DNA of 51,774 bases, from NCBI GenBank assembly GCA_947177775.1, contig CAMWVS010000017.1, positions 1 through 51,774 on the forward strand, read 5' to 3'. Within the stretch, counting starts at the first letter, position 1, and the number at the start of each line of letters is the position of its first letter. Below the pieces are notes generated by a model. That model searched no databases. It was not told the origin of the DNA and worked only from the letters and a program-made list of their open reading frames with translations. Shown piece after piece: positions 51,738 through 51,774 of this stretch. Position numbers and translations under genes: made by a program. The DNA comes from an uncultured Prevotella sp. GTDB lineage: Bacteria; Bacteroidota; Bacteroidia; Bacteroidales; Bacteroidaceae.

Positions 51738-51774
51738 TGTAACGATTATTTGTATGTGAAAATATTGGCAGGAA

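Overview
The window looks like a chromosome segment from a Bacteroidales bacterium, most likely Prevotellaceae. The evidence is seen directly: repeated -7 boxes of the form TAnnTTTG (several with a TTTG -33 box 19 bp upstream), families typical of Bacteroidota (DUF4270, DUF4296 and DUF3256 lipoproteins, type IX secretion C-terminal domains, TPR-transmembrane-HTH regulator, carboxypeptidase-regulatory TonB receptor, long IleRS, LspA with an insertion), and short or overlapping gene junctions.

Layout. 0-12.7 kb: conserved plus-strand housekeeping genes (tex; a PepSY-like secreted protein; ileS, DksA-like, lspA, DUF4296 lipoprotein, small protein; nucleoside-type MFS transporter, bifunctional nuclease, rsmE, DUF3256). 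12.76-14.5 kb: a scar made of a degenerate IS30-family element sitting inside an internally deleted group II intron. 14.65-21.3 kb: minus-strand DUF4270 lipoprotein plus a 43-aa protein, a glycogen-synthase-like half protein divergent from panC-panD, and a methylmalonyl-CoA epimerase/decarboxylase operon that includes a 51-aa protein. 21.5-28.7 kb: minus-strand surface cluster (TonB receptor, TPR-HTH regulator, two type IX cargo proteins, one a protease fold with its zinc site destroyed).

28.8-40.3 kb is the accessory region. It starts with decayed material: a frameshifted small gene, one arm of an inverted 110-bp promoter-containing repeat, GC-rich palindromes, and a collapsed hipBA toxin-antitoxin locus that still keeps its palindromic operators. 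The second repeat arm lies just upstream of an intact operon: a DUF6140 protein, three different dynamin-like GTPases, a membrane-anchored coiled-coil protein and a small conserved protein. This operon is the best candidate for an undescribed system, probably membrane remodelling or phage defence (inference). A short module follows: a HEPN-like protein, an unknown protein and a SecB-like chaperone, two of the three frameshifted.

40.4-51.8 kb returns to conserved genes: a GNAT-type transferase, nitroreductase, DUF2520, KdsC-like phosphatase, Maf, a candidate small RNA with its own promoter and terminator, lepA, a Crp/Fnr regulator, gdhA, malic enzyme (maeB type) and a divergent TetR regulator. 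I found no rRNA, intact tRNA or CRISPR array.
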